Source: Sphagnum compactum | Taxonomy: Eukaryota > Bryophyta > Sphagnopsida > Sphagnales | DNA length: 64,000 nt | NCBI GenBank assembly: GCA_965153455.1 | Contig: OZ234502.1 | Location: 599,267-663,266, forward strand | Reading direction: 5' to 3' | In this document: positions 1 to 13,770 of the stretch, piece after piece | How the letters are laid out: the number at the start of each line of letters is the position of its first letter | Position numbering within the stretch: the first letter of the stretch is position 1 | The notes under the pieces: generated by a model | What the model was told of the DNA's origin: nothing | The model's input: the letters and a program-made list of their open reading frames with translations, nothing else | Databases searched by the model: none | Made by a program: the position numbers and the translations under genes

Positions 1-836
1 GCATTCTACAAAAACTCAACCAAAAAAAAAGAAAGAAAAGCAAAATCTTACTTACACAAAAGATGTCAAACACCATAGTGCAAACAACAAGTCAATTTGG
101 AAATAACAACTCCCAACAATGCTCCAATGTTGACTTTGATTGTGTATCTTTAAACCCTTACAACAAGCGTAGCACAAGAAGTGGGGCTTTGACACCCATG
201 TAACCAAAACAAATCTTACAATTGGTTGTAGAATATTGTAGATTGTTGTAGATATGGGAAGTAGGTGAGAAAATTGTTCGAATTGGGGTGCAACCATTCT
301 ATTAGGAGCCACAAGTGCCCCTTTAAACCATTGTTTTATTCTTAGAATCTTCTTGAATTTTTTTAAATATGTCTTTCAAAAACATATTTAAAATATTAAA
401 ATTTTTCTTAGTACTATTTGTTAAGGTGTATATTAAAAAAATCCAAAAATATGTCATTAAAAAATATTTTTGAATTGTGCTTTTAGTATCAAAATTATTT
501 TAAGATGCTTTTATGCAACTTTTAAGCAGTGGTTACAAGAGGTTAAAAGTCCTTGTATGTGTTTTTCATTCATTAAATTGATTCCAAATTTTTATGACAT
601 GTACATAATATATTCACAATCACATTTTATAAAAAGAATTTTATTTATTTATTTATTATTATTTTACAATCGAAAACTCAAAAAATTAAGCAGTGATTAC
701 GATTGCTTTTGGGACATGTTAGTATGATTGCACGCATTGATGACAACAAAAAAATTCAACGATAAGATTCAAGAAGCATGACATACTTGAACATGTTTGA
801 TGACAATCAAACATTTACACGTTACTAACAACACGT

Positions 837-878
<42 letters not shown>

Positions 879-3800
879 TAATACATGGGAATATTAATTA
901 TATTTTAAAATTGAAAATAAGATAACTTATTATATAATTAATTAAATTATTATTTTGACCCAACCTCCAATATATGGGACACTATATTTTTATCGTTACT
1001 TTGTAAATTCAAATAAGAGTGTCCCCCCTAGATAACATGGCTTCAAAAGTCAAAGTAAAGGTGACAAGAACGTATGAAAACATGGATTGATAAAAGCCTT
1101 CACTCACAAAAATTGAAAACAAGGTATTTTTTCAACTTTTTTCATTATGATGTTTTTTTTCCATTGAATGTTTTGAACCTTTTTGCATAGAATGTTAGTT
1201 TTTAATTGCAAAATCAATTTGTGCAACATTGCAAGTAAAGTAATCATTTTCTAAGAAACTTTACAATTTTAAGAACTCATTGTCTTTTATTATATCAAAC
1301 ATAATAGTGCTAGGGTCATTGGTTCTGTACCCTCTTTCTCTCACATGGCATGTATATTAGATTGTTGTCGGTTGTTTCTCTCCTTGTGTCATTGCATGTG
1401 TTTTAAATCAATCTTAGGGCCATTGGTTGTTGAGTGATGCTTTATATGTAACCATAATGATGGTCTTGAAACTTAAAGAAGAAATTGATAGTCCTCATGT
1501 TTTAGATTCCTTAATGGATGATTATTCAAGTGTTAATGTTGAGTTGGTAAATTTTACATGAAAAAGAAATATGTGCAATGATCGATTTTTTTTTCACTTG
1601 ATAAAATTTGATGAAAGAAAAACTCATAATATGTCAAGCCCTCATTGTTAGATCCTAAACACAAAAATCAAAGTTAAAAAAAAAATTGACTGTGAACAAG
1701 GAATGGATGTACTTGAAAAATATCATAGGAAACCTTTGTTTCCTACATGCTTTTGAAATCTTATTATCATTTGCATGCAAGTCTAAAAACGTCCATCCAT
1801 GTTAATAAGAGTCAACGATGACCCATTAGATGATTACTTATTATGAAATAATATAAAATTATTTTTAAAAAAATTAAAATTTGAAAATAAAACATTTATT
1901 ATGAAAATCATTATACCATTATGTTAAGCAGAATATTTAAAGTTTACCAAAAATATGTCATTTTCTCATAGAGAAGACATGTTAGACATTTGGTTGTTCT
2001 ACGTCCAAATGTGTAAGGCCCCTTCATTTGAGGACCCTTACACTAAAGGTGCCTCCTCTCCTCTTAAATCAATCACAAGTGTCTATTTCTAAAGCAAAAT
2101 TCTAATGTTTCTTTAGGACAAAAACTAAGGATCACAAAGGAGCTTGTTTTGGGAATGAGGACCTATGCAAGGCTCAACTCAAATTCCCCAAACAACCCCC
2201 TTAGAGTTCCTTACCCTACACATAAGGTACCTCCAAGGCAACAAATTCTAATTATGCTAGTTTCATGTATGTTCAAGGAAGGGCAAGCCAACATAAGTGG
2301 GGGTCAATACTGTTCTCCAAGCTTGAGAATTCAGGGTAAGTTTACCACCCTCATTGCCATAACCCTCTACAACCTAAAGACCCACATTAGACGGGTATCA
2401 CAAAACTCCGTGTGTACACCGAGCTAGTTTTCACAATGAGAATGGACGGGTATCATATTATTGGATACTCAATATAATAAATAATCAACCCATAGATTTT
2501 CACTTGAATGAGAATTAGATCTTGAGAACCCGGTCAATTTTTTAAAAATTTAAAAATCGCAAGACCTAAGTGCCCATCGATGGCTTTAACTCAGGTTTAG
2601 TTAGGTTCACAAGTGATAGACAACTCAATAATAAATAAGGTACTAGTGAAAATGTATAAGATTACAAGCTATACAACTTGTGATAGCTAATATCCTTGAA
2701 TTTTGGTAATTGGTTTGATGTAATTTCGGTCCTAATGAAAGTAAATGTAATTTAATGGACACTATACTCTAGTTATTTTACTAAATGTAATTTAATGGAC
2801 AACTAGCTTAAGCAATGGTAATTCATTCAAATTTATGCTATACAAGAATTTTCAACCGCATCTCGGAAAGCACTTGGAGAAACTTTAGTGCATTTTGGAG
2901 GGCACCTTCTATCGGAGAATACCCTTCTTCTAGAAAAGAGGACTGATTTTACACCTATCACTTAAAAGTGGAGAGAAACTATGTTTCTTAGATGCATTCA
3001 CACTTGATGTGAAGTCAATGTTAAATGAAAATCTAAGTGGCATCCTAGGTGGCACTCAAATATTAAATGGGTGGCAATAGCTTAATGTTAAGTGAATGTT
3101 AGCTTAATGCAAAATTTTCATGATAAGTAAATTTAAGTCTTTCAATGACTACTATGATTTTTTGGAATAATTACTTTTATTTAAAAAATATTTTTTTTCT
3201 TGTGATACCCGGTGAGTATCCATCCAATATCTGGGGAAAAATAATAGATGAAAAATTGACACATGTCTTTACACTTTGTAAAGCGCATGTCGTCGGGTTT
3301 TACCCTAAACACAACCCCTTCTTCACCCTTGTTGGCTAGTCATTGCTTTTTTTAATAACCACTTGGTACGTTTATTTTGAAAATAATTTTTTTGGGATCA
3401 ACACAAGTCATGAATATTAATCTCAATTTTTTTTATAAAAATTGAATAAAAATTATCAATTATGCATAAGGTACTAATATTTTCAAATTAATTGGTTGGG
3501 AACTGCTGGTTATATTACACTAGTTACAGGGTTTTTTAAAAAATTAAAAAATTATTTCTTTCTGTTTTCAAATTATTTCTTTTAGCATTTAAAAGATTGA
3601 TAATCTAACTGGATGATAATTAGGTCATCCAAAAAGGATATCAGATTTTTGAAAACTCATTATCAAACGGTTATCAACGTAACCCGTTATGAAACAAATC
3701 AATAACCGATTTGTAGGTTATTTGATGACCGGTTTGATAACCGGCCAATAACCGGCCGACACGGGGCTCAGGACTTGCCCTTCTCGTAAAAGTAACCACC

Positions 3801-5341
3801 AAGGGTGGTTACTCGAGGAGTTGAACGACGAGTCCTAGTCCGAATACCTAGACCTGGGTCAATCAAGACATCATTCGGAAATGCCCGTGTATGGGGATGC
3901 ACAAGATAGGGAACCCACTATATACGACACAGTTTGCACACATTTTGCATTAGATGGGAGTGAATTACATGGAGGCCAAGGATGTGCTACCATGTGCCGT
4001 TTAAGATTTGGTGTGCTCATGGATGGATATATGATGTCATCCACCTCGCTTCTTCCTTCCCTTCTTCGGGTTTCCCTATAAATGATTATCATTACACAAT
4101 CACATGTTTGTGACTGACTGACATCCATCAACAAAGCACGAAACTTCTCTTCTCGAGCATAAATTGTCACTAAAACGTTGAAACTTCATCGAGTGTCATT
4201 GGGAAATAAATAATAAAAAGGAATGCCAATTGCCCATGGACGGCTGAGATCATTTTCAATTAACCCGTCAAAAATAAATAAATAACTAAATAATTAACTA
4301 ACTAACTAACTAACTAACTAATGGTGCAAGAAAACACCAAAGGCCCGGAAGCCCCACTATCTTACAAGACCTTCTTTCTAGAGTGATACTTAAGATTACC
4401 ATCTTATACTTTAAAACCATGGTACTATACCATTTTTAATCTACCATACTAAGTATGTCGTCTTTAAACTACCATCCTATACTGGCTTTAAACTACCGTC
4501 TTATCCTAAACCCTAAACCCACCACACCGGTGTGTAGTTAGTTTGGATCCTTTGATCTTAACTCAAGGCTAAGGGGGTTGGAATTCATGATAGGCATCAC
4601 GTTCCTATGACTAGTTTACCCATTGTCGGACTCGGGCTCTCTCCCTTCTCATGTTTATGTTTTGTCACACATGTATTGTTTCTTTTGACTAACCCCATAT
4701 ATATTGTTTCTACATAGCCTACATGACTTGTCTCCTCATTGGTCATTTTGTTCATTCGCTACTTTGGCTTGGCTTGCTTCATCGCTAGGGGCAAACCTTC
4801 TCATAAGTCATTATTACTACGCAAGAGTTAGTTACATATATGCTTCTTCCTTGCATATTTCCTCCAACAAAATGTGGTGCATGTTTTTGAAGGATTTCAT
4901 GGGTTGGCATCTTTGGAGGACTTATTTGATTGCAATTACTTACCTACAACATTGGGACGAAGTGCCCCCACCCTAAACCCTCAACTCATAACCCTTGGCT
5001 TGCTAATTCCAATTATAAAGCACCAAGGTGGAACACTTCAATTGGCTATTTATTTATTTTTTGTGCATGGGTTGGTTTTTTTTTTTTTTTTTCCTTCTCC
5101 TTTCACCAACTCAATAACTAATCAACCAAAAAGCTGGAAAACCCTCTTTCTATTGTACAAGACAATATTCCTCTACTTAGCTTTAATTATCTATGTTGTG
5201 CACTCTATAATTTCCTTGTTGGTGGGAGAGAGAGAGGGGGGGGGGAGGGGAAAAAATAAAGAAAAAAAAAACCCCATGCATGAGTCAATGGGTTGGACTA
5301 GCTCCAAGACCTAATGACTTACACAAAGATTTCTATATAAT
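1..5341. other. AT-rich intergenic DNA, no supported gene
   Basis: No open frame resembles a known family. It contains a TA run (840-872), an interrupted (TAAC)n run (about 4285-4320) and a short telomere-like TAAACCCTAAACCC near 4503. A perfect 10-bp hairpin with a 3-nt loop lies at 3791-3813. The stretch 3720-4160 is less AT-rich than its flanks and has a TATAAAT at about 4077; it could be a degraded transposon end. Confidence 0.5.
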
Positions 5342-5634
5342 CTTCAAATCACTTAGGTAATCCCAAGTAATTGTACAAACCCATGTAAATAATTCTAAAC
5401 AACCTTCAAATCAATTAGGTAATCCCAATTAGTTATACAAACCCATGTAAAGAATTTTAACCAAACTTCAAATCACTTAGGTAATCCAAACTAGTTGTAC
5501 AAACCCATGTAAAGAATTCGAAACAACCTTCATAGCACTTAGGTAATCCCAACTAGTTGTACAAAGCCATGTAAAGAATTCTAAACAACCTTCAAATCAC
5601 TTGGGTAATTCCCAACAAGTTGTACAAACCCATG
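5342..5634. repeat. Tandem array, five 62-bp units
   Basis: Unit starts at CTTCAAATCACTTAGGTAAT. Copies begin at 5342, 5404, 5466, 5528 and 5590, giving a period of exactly 62 bp. Copies differ by scattered substitutions, and the last has a one-base insertion. No open frame runs through it. Confidence 0.9.
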
Positions 5635-8100
5635 ATCTTTGAGGGCATTACTAAAGGTATTCACGGTGAGCCATGAATACAGTTGTATTGGTGAGATCAC
5701 CATTTACACAAACGAATGTGCATCAAGGTGATAGATAGCCATGGGTACATTGGATCCATAACCTTGTTCAAAGTAGTTTATTCATGACAAGGTCATGTTA
5801 AATATTGCCCTTGATAGCATACAAATTACAAAGAGGCTCACAAAGTAAAGAGGTTGTACAAAGTCCAAAACCCAATGGACTTTTTCAGTCCTTGAAGGAG
5901 TGGGGGCAACAAGGTTCCCCAATGCCCATGTTTAATAGTTAGAAAATGTCCACCTTCAAAAGCGAGGTGGTAGCCCTATGGCATCATGTCTAAACCAAGT
6001 TCACAAACTTCACATCCTTCTTGTCATCATTAAAAAAATTAGCTAGATTTGTTTTGGCTCTTTTCGTTGGTGAGGCGACAAAGAGGTTGCAAAACTCCTA
6101 AAGTTCTCCTTAAGTTGGTGGAGCAAAGGCAACCAATTGGACTTGTTACACCATATTCCAAGCTTGGATTGTGTAACATATTTGTCCCTTTGCACATACT
6201 CCCATAGACTTGTGAATTGCTTTCAAGTGTATAATAATTGTTGTTCCTTGTGGATTCCCGTACATTCTATATGGTCTTTCAATGCGTCTTTGACAAATGG
6301 TGTTATACTTATCCATTTAGACCAATGAATGTTCCCAAACTTGCCAACATCTTTACTCATTTTTGAATTTTTTTGAAAATATGTATATCTGTATATATAT
6401 GTCTATAAATGTGAAAAGGTTTGGTTTTGTTTTATGAAAATGAAAATAAGTTGATGTATTGTTATGTGGAGGTAATTGTGATTAAAACCAAACGATTTAC
6501 CACCTTTTCGGAAGTTGGCTCTATGATTCTTCATAGTGTTATTACCTTGGGATGTCATGTATTACCTTAGGATACGTGACATCCCAAGGTAATAACACTA
6601 TATAGTGGGATAGGTCCATCAAGACTTGGAGTGCTAATTAAGGCTTGTTTCAAGGTCATAAGAAGCAAAAGTGGTACTTGTGGATGTCACTTTTGTGGAA
6701 TTAACTTACACAATTACAAAAAATTGGTAATATGCATAACTTAGGTTAATCTAACATTTAGATCATATATTTGATCGATCATAAAGGTGATAGATTCTTT
6801 GAGATCACATTCTTTTTGTGGGGGGCGGGGGGGGGAGGTGTCGATTGATGCACAATTATTAAAGATATTAGGGATTTTTTTTTCCCTATTGTGGCTACAA
6901 ATTTTAAGTCCAAAGCATTTGTGGGGAGGAAGTAATTCACACACAATTTTTTTAAAGATACCATTGCAATTTATCATGAGTGACTAAATCAAATGGGACT
7001 TAGTACTTGTGATCAAAGGCCACTTTTGTCTTGAATCTTGGAGCTTGGCCGATACATGAGGAGGGCAATAATTGTCAAGTTTAGGGCACGTCTTCTCCCA
7101 TTTTATGGGCATTTTAATGTCTTGATCATGGACCCAACTTAAAACCATTCATGATTCTTTGGAACACACAAATCCTCTTGTATTTTGTCACACCCAAAAA
7201 AGAAAAAGAAAACAAAAGAAGTGCAAGGTAAACTAAGAGTAGGTGTTTCCCCCACCAAATTGCATTTCTCCAATGATTATTATTATAAGTGCTTTTACTA
7301 ACATAATTTATGCGCCGCTAATGCGGCAGCTGTTTGAGCATTTAACAAACCCGCCTCATCCTTAGTTATTTTCATGGAGTAGTTTTTTTTGTACTAAGAA
7401 GGTGTGTCATGGAAAAAGGAGATTTGCAAAGCATTTTAGGTAGCACCCACCATCATCAGCTTGTGAGTAGCACAAAATAGAACAAAAAGTGACTCATAAG
7501 TACTCTTACATTTCCATTTCCATTTCTACTTCCTTTTGTTTTTGTTCCCTTCCCCCAACCTTCATGAATAGAGTTTTAAAGGAAGGGATATATATATATA
7601 TATATATAGGTCCAAGCAAAAGCTCTTAATCATTGCAAAAGCTAATGCCAAAAAAATCAAACCTGCCCATAAAAAAGCTCAATACGGCACACACGTCCTT
7701 TGGGAAGAGTCAAAGAAAGGCTAAGTTAGAGAAGGAAGAAAGAGGTGAGCTTTCACATGGATCAAGTTCCCAAAACTTGCCCCCACATAGACACGCGCAT
7801 ATATGCGCTCTCACACACACACACACACACCCCCACACATTATCACCAACATGAACATGAAAAAATGACAAAAGTTGAGAGAAATTGTGTATAACAAGCA
7901 AAGAATATAAGCAAAGCTGAAAAGGATTAGTCACGGAGAAGGATGGATGGACGGAGCTTGGTGTCATTGTTTTATTGGATGGATTTTTGGGATTTGCGGT
8001 TTTGGAGAGAGATTTTGTCAATTGTTTTTTTGTTGTTTTGGAAACAAATGAAAGAAGAAGATAGAGAGGAAGATAATAGAGCAAGTAAAGTGTAGGGTTA
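5635..8100. other. Intergenic DNA with microsatellites and one long hairpin
   Basis: No gene supported. Holds the hairpin at 6533-6601 (listed separately), a G-rich run near 6821-6836, a TA run near 7590-7608, and a CA run at 7812-7830. The short open frames overlapping the CA run are low complexity. Confidence 0.5.
6533..6601. repeat. Long near-perfect inverted repeat (hairpin)
   Basis: Arms 6533-6557 and 6577-6601 are 25 bp and perfectly complementary (left arm starts ATAGTGTTATTACCTTGGGA). After one wobble the pairing continues inward for four more base pairs, leaving a loop of about 7-9 nt. Confidence 0.9.
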
Positions 8101-8109
8101 CGCGCCGTG

Positions 8110-8370
8110 GAGTGCGCTATGGGGTGGAGCCAAGGGGCAATTATTTTGGGAACGCCATGCTCCGAGGGTGTTACCCGACATAAAGTGTCGGGGCAAAAAA
8201 ATTGTAAATTATTGCTTCCGTGTGATATCCGGTGGTTACTTGGTGGGTAAAATTAGAAAAAAAGAGAAAAAAAAAACAATATGAGGCGTTTCAAAAAAAC
8301 GGAATGCTTGCTCTTGTATGTATGCGTTTTCATTTTTCAAAATGCCTTGCGAGTTTTTATGCTCTATTAT
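8110..8370. repeat. Dispersed repeat family B, copy 2
   Basis: Shares CTCCGAGGGTGTTACCCGACA, TGTGATATCCGGTGG with TTGGTGGGTA, then an A-rich stretch, GGAATGC and TTTTTCAAAATGCCTTGC, with the segments at 43.5-43.9 kb in the same order. Contains an incidental 74-aa open frame (8281-8505) that I do not consider a gene. Confidence 0.5.
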
Positions 8371-8514
8371 GTGACCGACAAATACACTACAATTTTCTGC
8401 CTGGCAATTTACATTTTTTCAGGGGGCCTTGTAGAAGCAGCATTTTTTAAAACTGGGAAAAACATTTACAAAAAAAGAAAGCTAAATTCAAAATTTAAAA
8501 AATGAAGTGATTTT

Positions 8515-8705
8515 AGGGATTTTTGCTCACCAGAATTTCCCCCAAAGAAAGAAAATGGCCAGATTTTTATACGTGGTTCAAGTAGGTAGCCAAAAATATA
8601 AAAGGATGTTTAAATTGTGCTACTTTATATCTGGTTTATAGCCAAAATTGAAATAAATATTTGTACATTTAAAAGCGCCATTTTGGCTACATCACAAAAT
8701 TGACC
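8515..8705 (-). repeat. Dispersed repeat family A, copy 1 (reverse)
   Basis: The reverse complement reads TTTTGTGATGTAGCCAAAAT, then TTTTGGCTATAAACCAGATA, then TATTTTTGGCTACCTACTTG and ATAAAAATCTGGCCATTT. It aligns along its length with the forward copy at 38195-38400. Confidence 0.65.
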
Positions 8706-11700
8706 CAAAAAAAAAAAAAATTTTTTTAAAAAAAAATCATCATTTCAAAACACACATACACTCACAGACGGATGAAACTTGTCCGCAACGACACTCGTCT
8801 TCTCCTTCTTCTTCCCTCAGCCTACTTAAAAGTGCCGGAAAGTAAGTTAAGTAGCTCCGGAAACAAGAAGAAGCTTGTTTCATTCACTTATTCATTAACT
8901 TTTTTTCTCCTTTTTGAAAATGTTTTTGAAAAAAAAATTTAAGTATCGTGTTGGAAGAACAAACAAGCAGGCAAAGAGAATAATAATAACAAAGGACACC
9001 CCCCCTCCCCCCCCCACCCCAAAGTCTTCAATTATTGAACTGGGGTGGGGGCAATCTCTCTCTCTCTCTCCCTTCCCCTTCCCACATCCCCACACACATC
9101 GATACAAAGTGTTGCCTAAGTTCCGATTTGACAAAAACAACTTCTTCCCGAAGCGAACGAACGTATCCATCGAACAAAGTCCTTCGCACAAACGATGCAC
9201 CCGCCCCCTCATCGGCCGCTTGACCGAAGAAGGCCAATTAGGAGCAAGCCGGCCATAAAGATATTGGGCCATGGTGTATGTACAATACGGTGTATTGTAC
9301 ATAATTAATCGTAGATAGAGAGATACATACATACTTCTCATATACGTCTACTTTCACATGGGTGTGTGTGTTCCAAAAATTGCATGAGCACTTTTTTTGG
9401 CTTTGCAGATTTGAGGTGTGTACAAGGAAAGAACAAAATGTAGGTGGGTTTATGAAACTGGGTGTGAAGTTATGAAAACTGGGTATGAAGTTACAAAACT
9501 GGGTAGGAACTTTTAATTTAACTTCATAGTCCATATGGGGGGTAGTAGTCCAATATGCCCACCTTAACTAGGGTTAGGGCCACACTTTGAGAGGACTAAT
9601 AACTAAGTTCATGGTCACAACTAATACCTATGGTTTCAACATGATTAACAAAATTGAAACTTGTGTAAGTAATAATATATTTGTCCCCATTAGTATGTAT
9701 TCAAAGTTGAACCTTGAAGATGCACATGATGCCAAATTCTTTTTTTCTTTTTTTTCCTTAACCTAAAGAGCCAAAAGAAAGTTTTTTTTGGCATTTTGTA
9801 CATCTCATGCAAGAAAGTAACCAAGACTTTTTCTTTTTTTTTGGTTTTCTTTGGAGGGGGTTGTTTGATATATAGGTTTTTTTTTTAGACAACTTGCCTA
9901 CCTCGCTAGTCAAGTTAACCTTCTAGAAAGGAAAGATGCGGGAGACTACATCTTTACTTTACGCATCCTTATTATTGAGTTAGGGAATAAATGTTTGATA
10001 TGCTTTGCATGTGCGCTTTGTCAACTTTTGAAAAGCCCATCCATGGATGGAACAAGAATGAAATTTAAAATTTAGGGTTTGATTCCTCCCCAAGTTCATG
10101 TATGTATATAAGAAAAGAGTTCATTACACAAGCTCATGTGTTCACTTAATATTGACAAAAAGTTACACGAGAAAGCAATTCATCTCTTTTGAACAACAAA
10201 ATTGTGTCAAACAAACAAGTCAAGCACGGATGGATGTTCCATTACCCCTCACACTTTGGCTTCTATGTTAATGAATTATAGTAAAACATTTAACACCATG
10301 TAGACTTCGCCCATTTGCTCGAAAACTAGGATAGATAACAACACATTAGTATGAGTGTACACAAATAATATGGTCTTGTTATCGAGCAATAAGGTTTCAA
10401 TTTATTTTGCTTCATAATAACCTTTACCCAATTTGATAATGAACTTGACCATTATTGCTAGTGATATGCAATAAGGGAACATGTGAGTTCATCGCAACTC
10501 AAAGATATTATCAAAATTAATTATGGACATCATGTTAAATTTTATCTTTCCATTTGTAACAATAGATAAGACAATATTTATTGAACAAATTTTTTAAATA
10601 GTGTGTATTTTGCAAGAGAAACCCACCAAATAACTCAAATGTGAACTCTTAGGAAGTTATAACCAAAGTTTGTGTGTAAGGAAAAATACAAAAAAAAAAA
10701 CTCTTTTTTATTTTGGGGGGGGCTTATAAGAAGTTGGGTTTAAAAGTTTAAAAGACTTTAAGGTGGGAGCTTTTATTTTTTGGCTATTATTGAAACAAAA
10801 AATTTTACACCAAAGCCACTTTAATGTATTTATTCTTCCAAATGATTTGGAGAAAGGCATTTTTGTTCTCCAAAAACAAAAAGGAATATGGGAGGGGGGG
10901 GAAAAAAAAAAGAAGAAACCATTATGTGCAACATGCATAAAGTCTTTATAACCAACTTCTTACATATAAAACAACATTAATGCATTGTGTATGTGTGTGT
11001 GTATGCACCAAGGGAAATTTTTCATTATAAAATAATGCACAAAAAATATGTAAGGATATTTGATTAGTTTTCACCATATCAAACAATTCACAGAAATTTT
11101 TTGGCATAATAATCCATTAGCCAAATTCTGCATTTTAATGAACTTGTATGAGACTCAATTGCCAAAATTTCAATTGCAAGTGGTTGTGGGTTCAAATTCC
11201 AAGGGTTTTATTTTCTTTGATATCCATGGCTTCTCTAATCCATTAGTGCTTTTCTTTTCTTTTTTAATTTTAATTTCAATTTTAAAAATTGATGGTAAAA
11301 CACACTTAACCTTTACAAACCTAAAAAGGCTTGATGGGGTCTTTCATAAGTTTCTTTCACTTTTCCAATCAAAAGGGCAGCCCAAAAATTTATCAAACCG
11401 GTGGGTAGTTGAAGATGGAGAGATAATCTAATGCTGCCCATTGACAAACTATAATTGAACAATTTGAGATAAGTTGATTTTTTAGACTATAAAAGCACTA
11501 TAAACACAAGAATTTTTTTAATAAATTTTATAAATTGTGGCTATCCAATTTTTTAGACTTTAATTTAGATATGGTCTTATATCATTTAAAATTTTCATTT
11601 AAATTTTTTTTGATTGGTGCAAATCAAATTTTAAAATTTTAAATTGTCACAATCTCTCAATTAGTTTTAAATTTGCTTCGTCATGAAAATCGATTAATTA

Positions 11701-13040
11701 AGCCTTCCATGGATCTTCATCAAATAGATGGAAAAATATTGTGAATTAACTATTATTACAATTATAAGGTGTATTGTACTAATAAATAAATTGACTAGTT
11801 TTAAGGTTGTTTTTTTGAATTCTTGTAGTTATAGAAAAGGGCAATTTGGGCTCCACTCCCACATTATTTGAATTATCTATTTTAAATGGAAATATGAGTT
11901 ATGGGATATGTTATTGAAATTTCTTTAAAGACAAAAATGTGATTTTTTTTTTTCTTCCCTCAATTTCATGGTTTTTGGAAAAAAAAAAGAAAAAAAGTTT
12001 GGCTTTTGTATAACAAGTTAATTGTTAATTTCAGCAAATACAAATACATTTGTTTGGTTAACTACTTCCAAAGAAACACCAATACCAAAGTGTGGAATTT
12101 ATTTTAAAATTATAATAATTTCAATATTCAAGTTTCTGACATTGTTTAAGTAGTAATTAATGGAGATTTTAATTAAGATTTAGTGGAATATTTCAAATGT
12201 TTACATTCTCTATTTAGTTTAATAAATGGCTTTCTAAAATCTTTTGAAAAAAAATTCTGCTCATTTAGTCTCTTCACTATTTGGAATTCTTATTTTGTGG
12301 GAAATTTTTAATTTGGGAAAGAATTGGCAAAGAAAATGCCCATGTGGCCAGGGTAGGTCGAAGCCAGCTGGATGACTAAGGTGGCTATGGCCCCATCTCC
12401 TGGTCTACTCGTGTAAACAGGGAACTCAGGCAGTTGTGAGGTTTTTTTTCCCTCTTCTTCAGTTACCTGGTTTTACAAATGACCACTTTTGGGGTCGGCA
12501 AGACCACATTTGTGGACCTTATTAAAGGTCTCCAATGGACCATTACTATGAAGGCCTTTTTTTTTAATGTATTATTTTCATTTTAATAAATGGCCAAATT
12601 TTTTTTGGAGAAATATGTCACTTCTTTATATCATGTTTTACAAAATTGAAAAAAGAAACCCCACTCCAATTTTGAGTGTTTTTCTTTATTATTTTTGAAA
12701 GGGAGGACAATTTTTCTCTTCATTTCCACAAACAAAATTGTGAATGATTTTCTTTCATAGTGTAAATTCTAAACTAATCTTTTGGAAAAATGCACCAAAT
12801 TTCTACATGGTCCAATTGAAAACAAAAAAACCCTAGCCCCAAACCCCAAACCCCAAAGCAACCCAACTTTCTTTGTAACCAAGAAAAAGCAAAACCCAAA
12901 AAAAACCACTAAAACAATAACTGCCTCAGCCCAAGTGACTTTTTTTTTTGTAATTTTTTTTTTTTTTTGTGGCAAAATTGTCACCAGTGTGCAAATAAAA
13001 CTCAAAAATCCAAACAGAATATTCTGTCAAAATTCCTTTT
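8706..13040. other. AT-rich intergenic DNA, no supported gene
   Basis: Contains a C-rich/CT stretch (about 8999-9070), a 12-bp perfect hairpin with a 3-nt loop at 9277-9303 (TATGTACAATAC arms), and many A or T runs. The 114-aa and 148-aa opposing open frames near 8.9-9.3 kb are low complexity (Pro/Ser-rich or Gly-rich) and unsupported. Confidence 0.5.
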
Positions 13041-13049
13041 TTTAATTTA

Positions 13050-13195
13050 AAAAACAGCCAAAAGTGGCCACAATTGCAGACAATATCTATGAAAGGCTGA
13101 TTCAGTTTGTATACTTTTCATATTTGAATGTCGCCGAAATTTGGCTAAATACATTTACAGACTATTGTCACTTGGGCAACATCACAAAATGGAAT
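13050..13195 (-). repeat. Dispersed repeat family A, copy 2 (reverse)
   Basis: The reverse complement reads TTTTGTGATGTTGCCCAAGT, then TATTTAGCCAAATTTCGGCG, then ACATTCAAATATGAAAAG. It aligns with family A copies at 21.8 and 38.2 kb. Confidence 0.6.
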
Positions 13196-13334
13196 TGGAA
13201 AAAAAAAAAAAAAAAAAAACTGAGATTCTGATTCTGATTCTGATTCTTGATTCCCGATTCCTGATTCCCCGTTCCCCCTCCCCTCTTCCCCAAAAATAAA
13301 TTATTATTAATATTATTATTAATGAATTAGCAAT

Positions 13335-13570
13335 AATCCCCTTGGTACACAGCCCCACCCGGGCGCCGGCGGCGGGCGGTCCCACCGGCCCGTGGGGGCC
13401 CACGATCCCGGTCCGCCCGCGTGCCAGGGCACGGGTGCCGGTCGTAGTGCGGGCTGGCCACGTTGTTGTTGTTGTTGTTCGCGGACATGCTCGTGGGCCT
13501 TTTGCTTCCCTGATGATGGTGGATCCGCACTCTTTATCCGACTTATTCAGGCCGGATGATCCCGTGGAGA
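13335..13570. other. GC-rich island of unknown origin
   Basis: An abrupt block of high GC (GGGCGCCGGCGGCGGGCGG and similar) with many CpG, inside AT-rich DNA. It includes a (GTT)n run at about 13463-13480. Open frames cross it in several frames; the minus-strand one begins MSANNNNNNVASPHYDRHPC, but I recognise no family. It could be a CpG island of the MYB promoter, a fragment of a GC-rich first exon, or transferred DNA. Confidence 0.4.
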
Positions 13571-13599
13571 CGAAGAAAAAGGTCGGAGAAAGAGAGAGA

Positions 13600-13728
13600 G
13601 AGAGAGAGAGAGACACACACACACACACACACATGTAGACATTCTTCTATTTATATCCATCTGCTGACATTGTGTTCGTCTACAATCCAACGAATTTCTC
13701 ACAACTGCTCATTCGTTACTTCAAGGCT

Positions 13729-13770
<42 letters not shown>

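Noticed and set aside
3720-4160. Solo LTR with TATAAAT box
   Set aside because: No TG...CA ends, target-site duplication, primer-binding site or second copy found; kept only as a remark in the intergenic entry.
11160-11215. tRNA-like T-arm text GGGTTCAAATTCC
   Set aside because: No matching acceptor stem, D-arm or anticodon arm can be folded around it.
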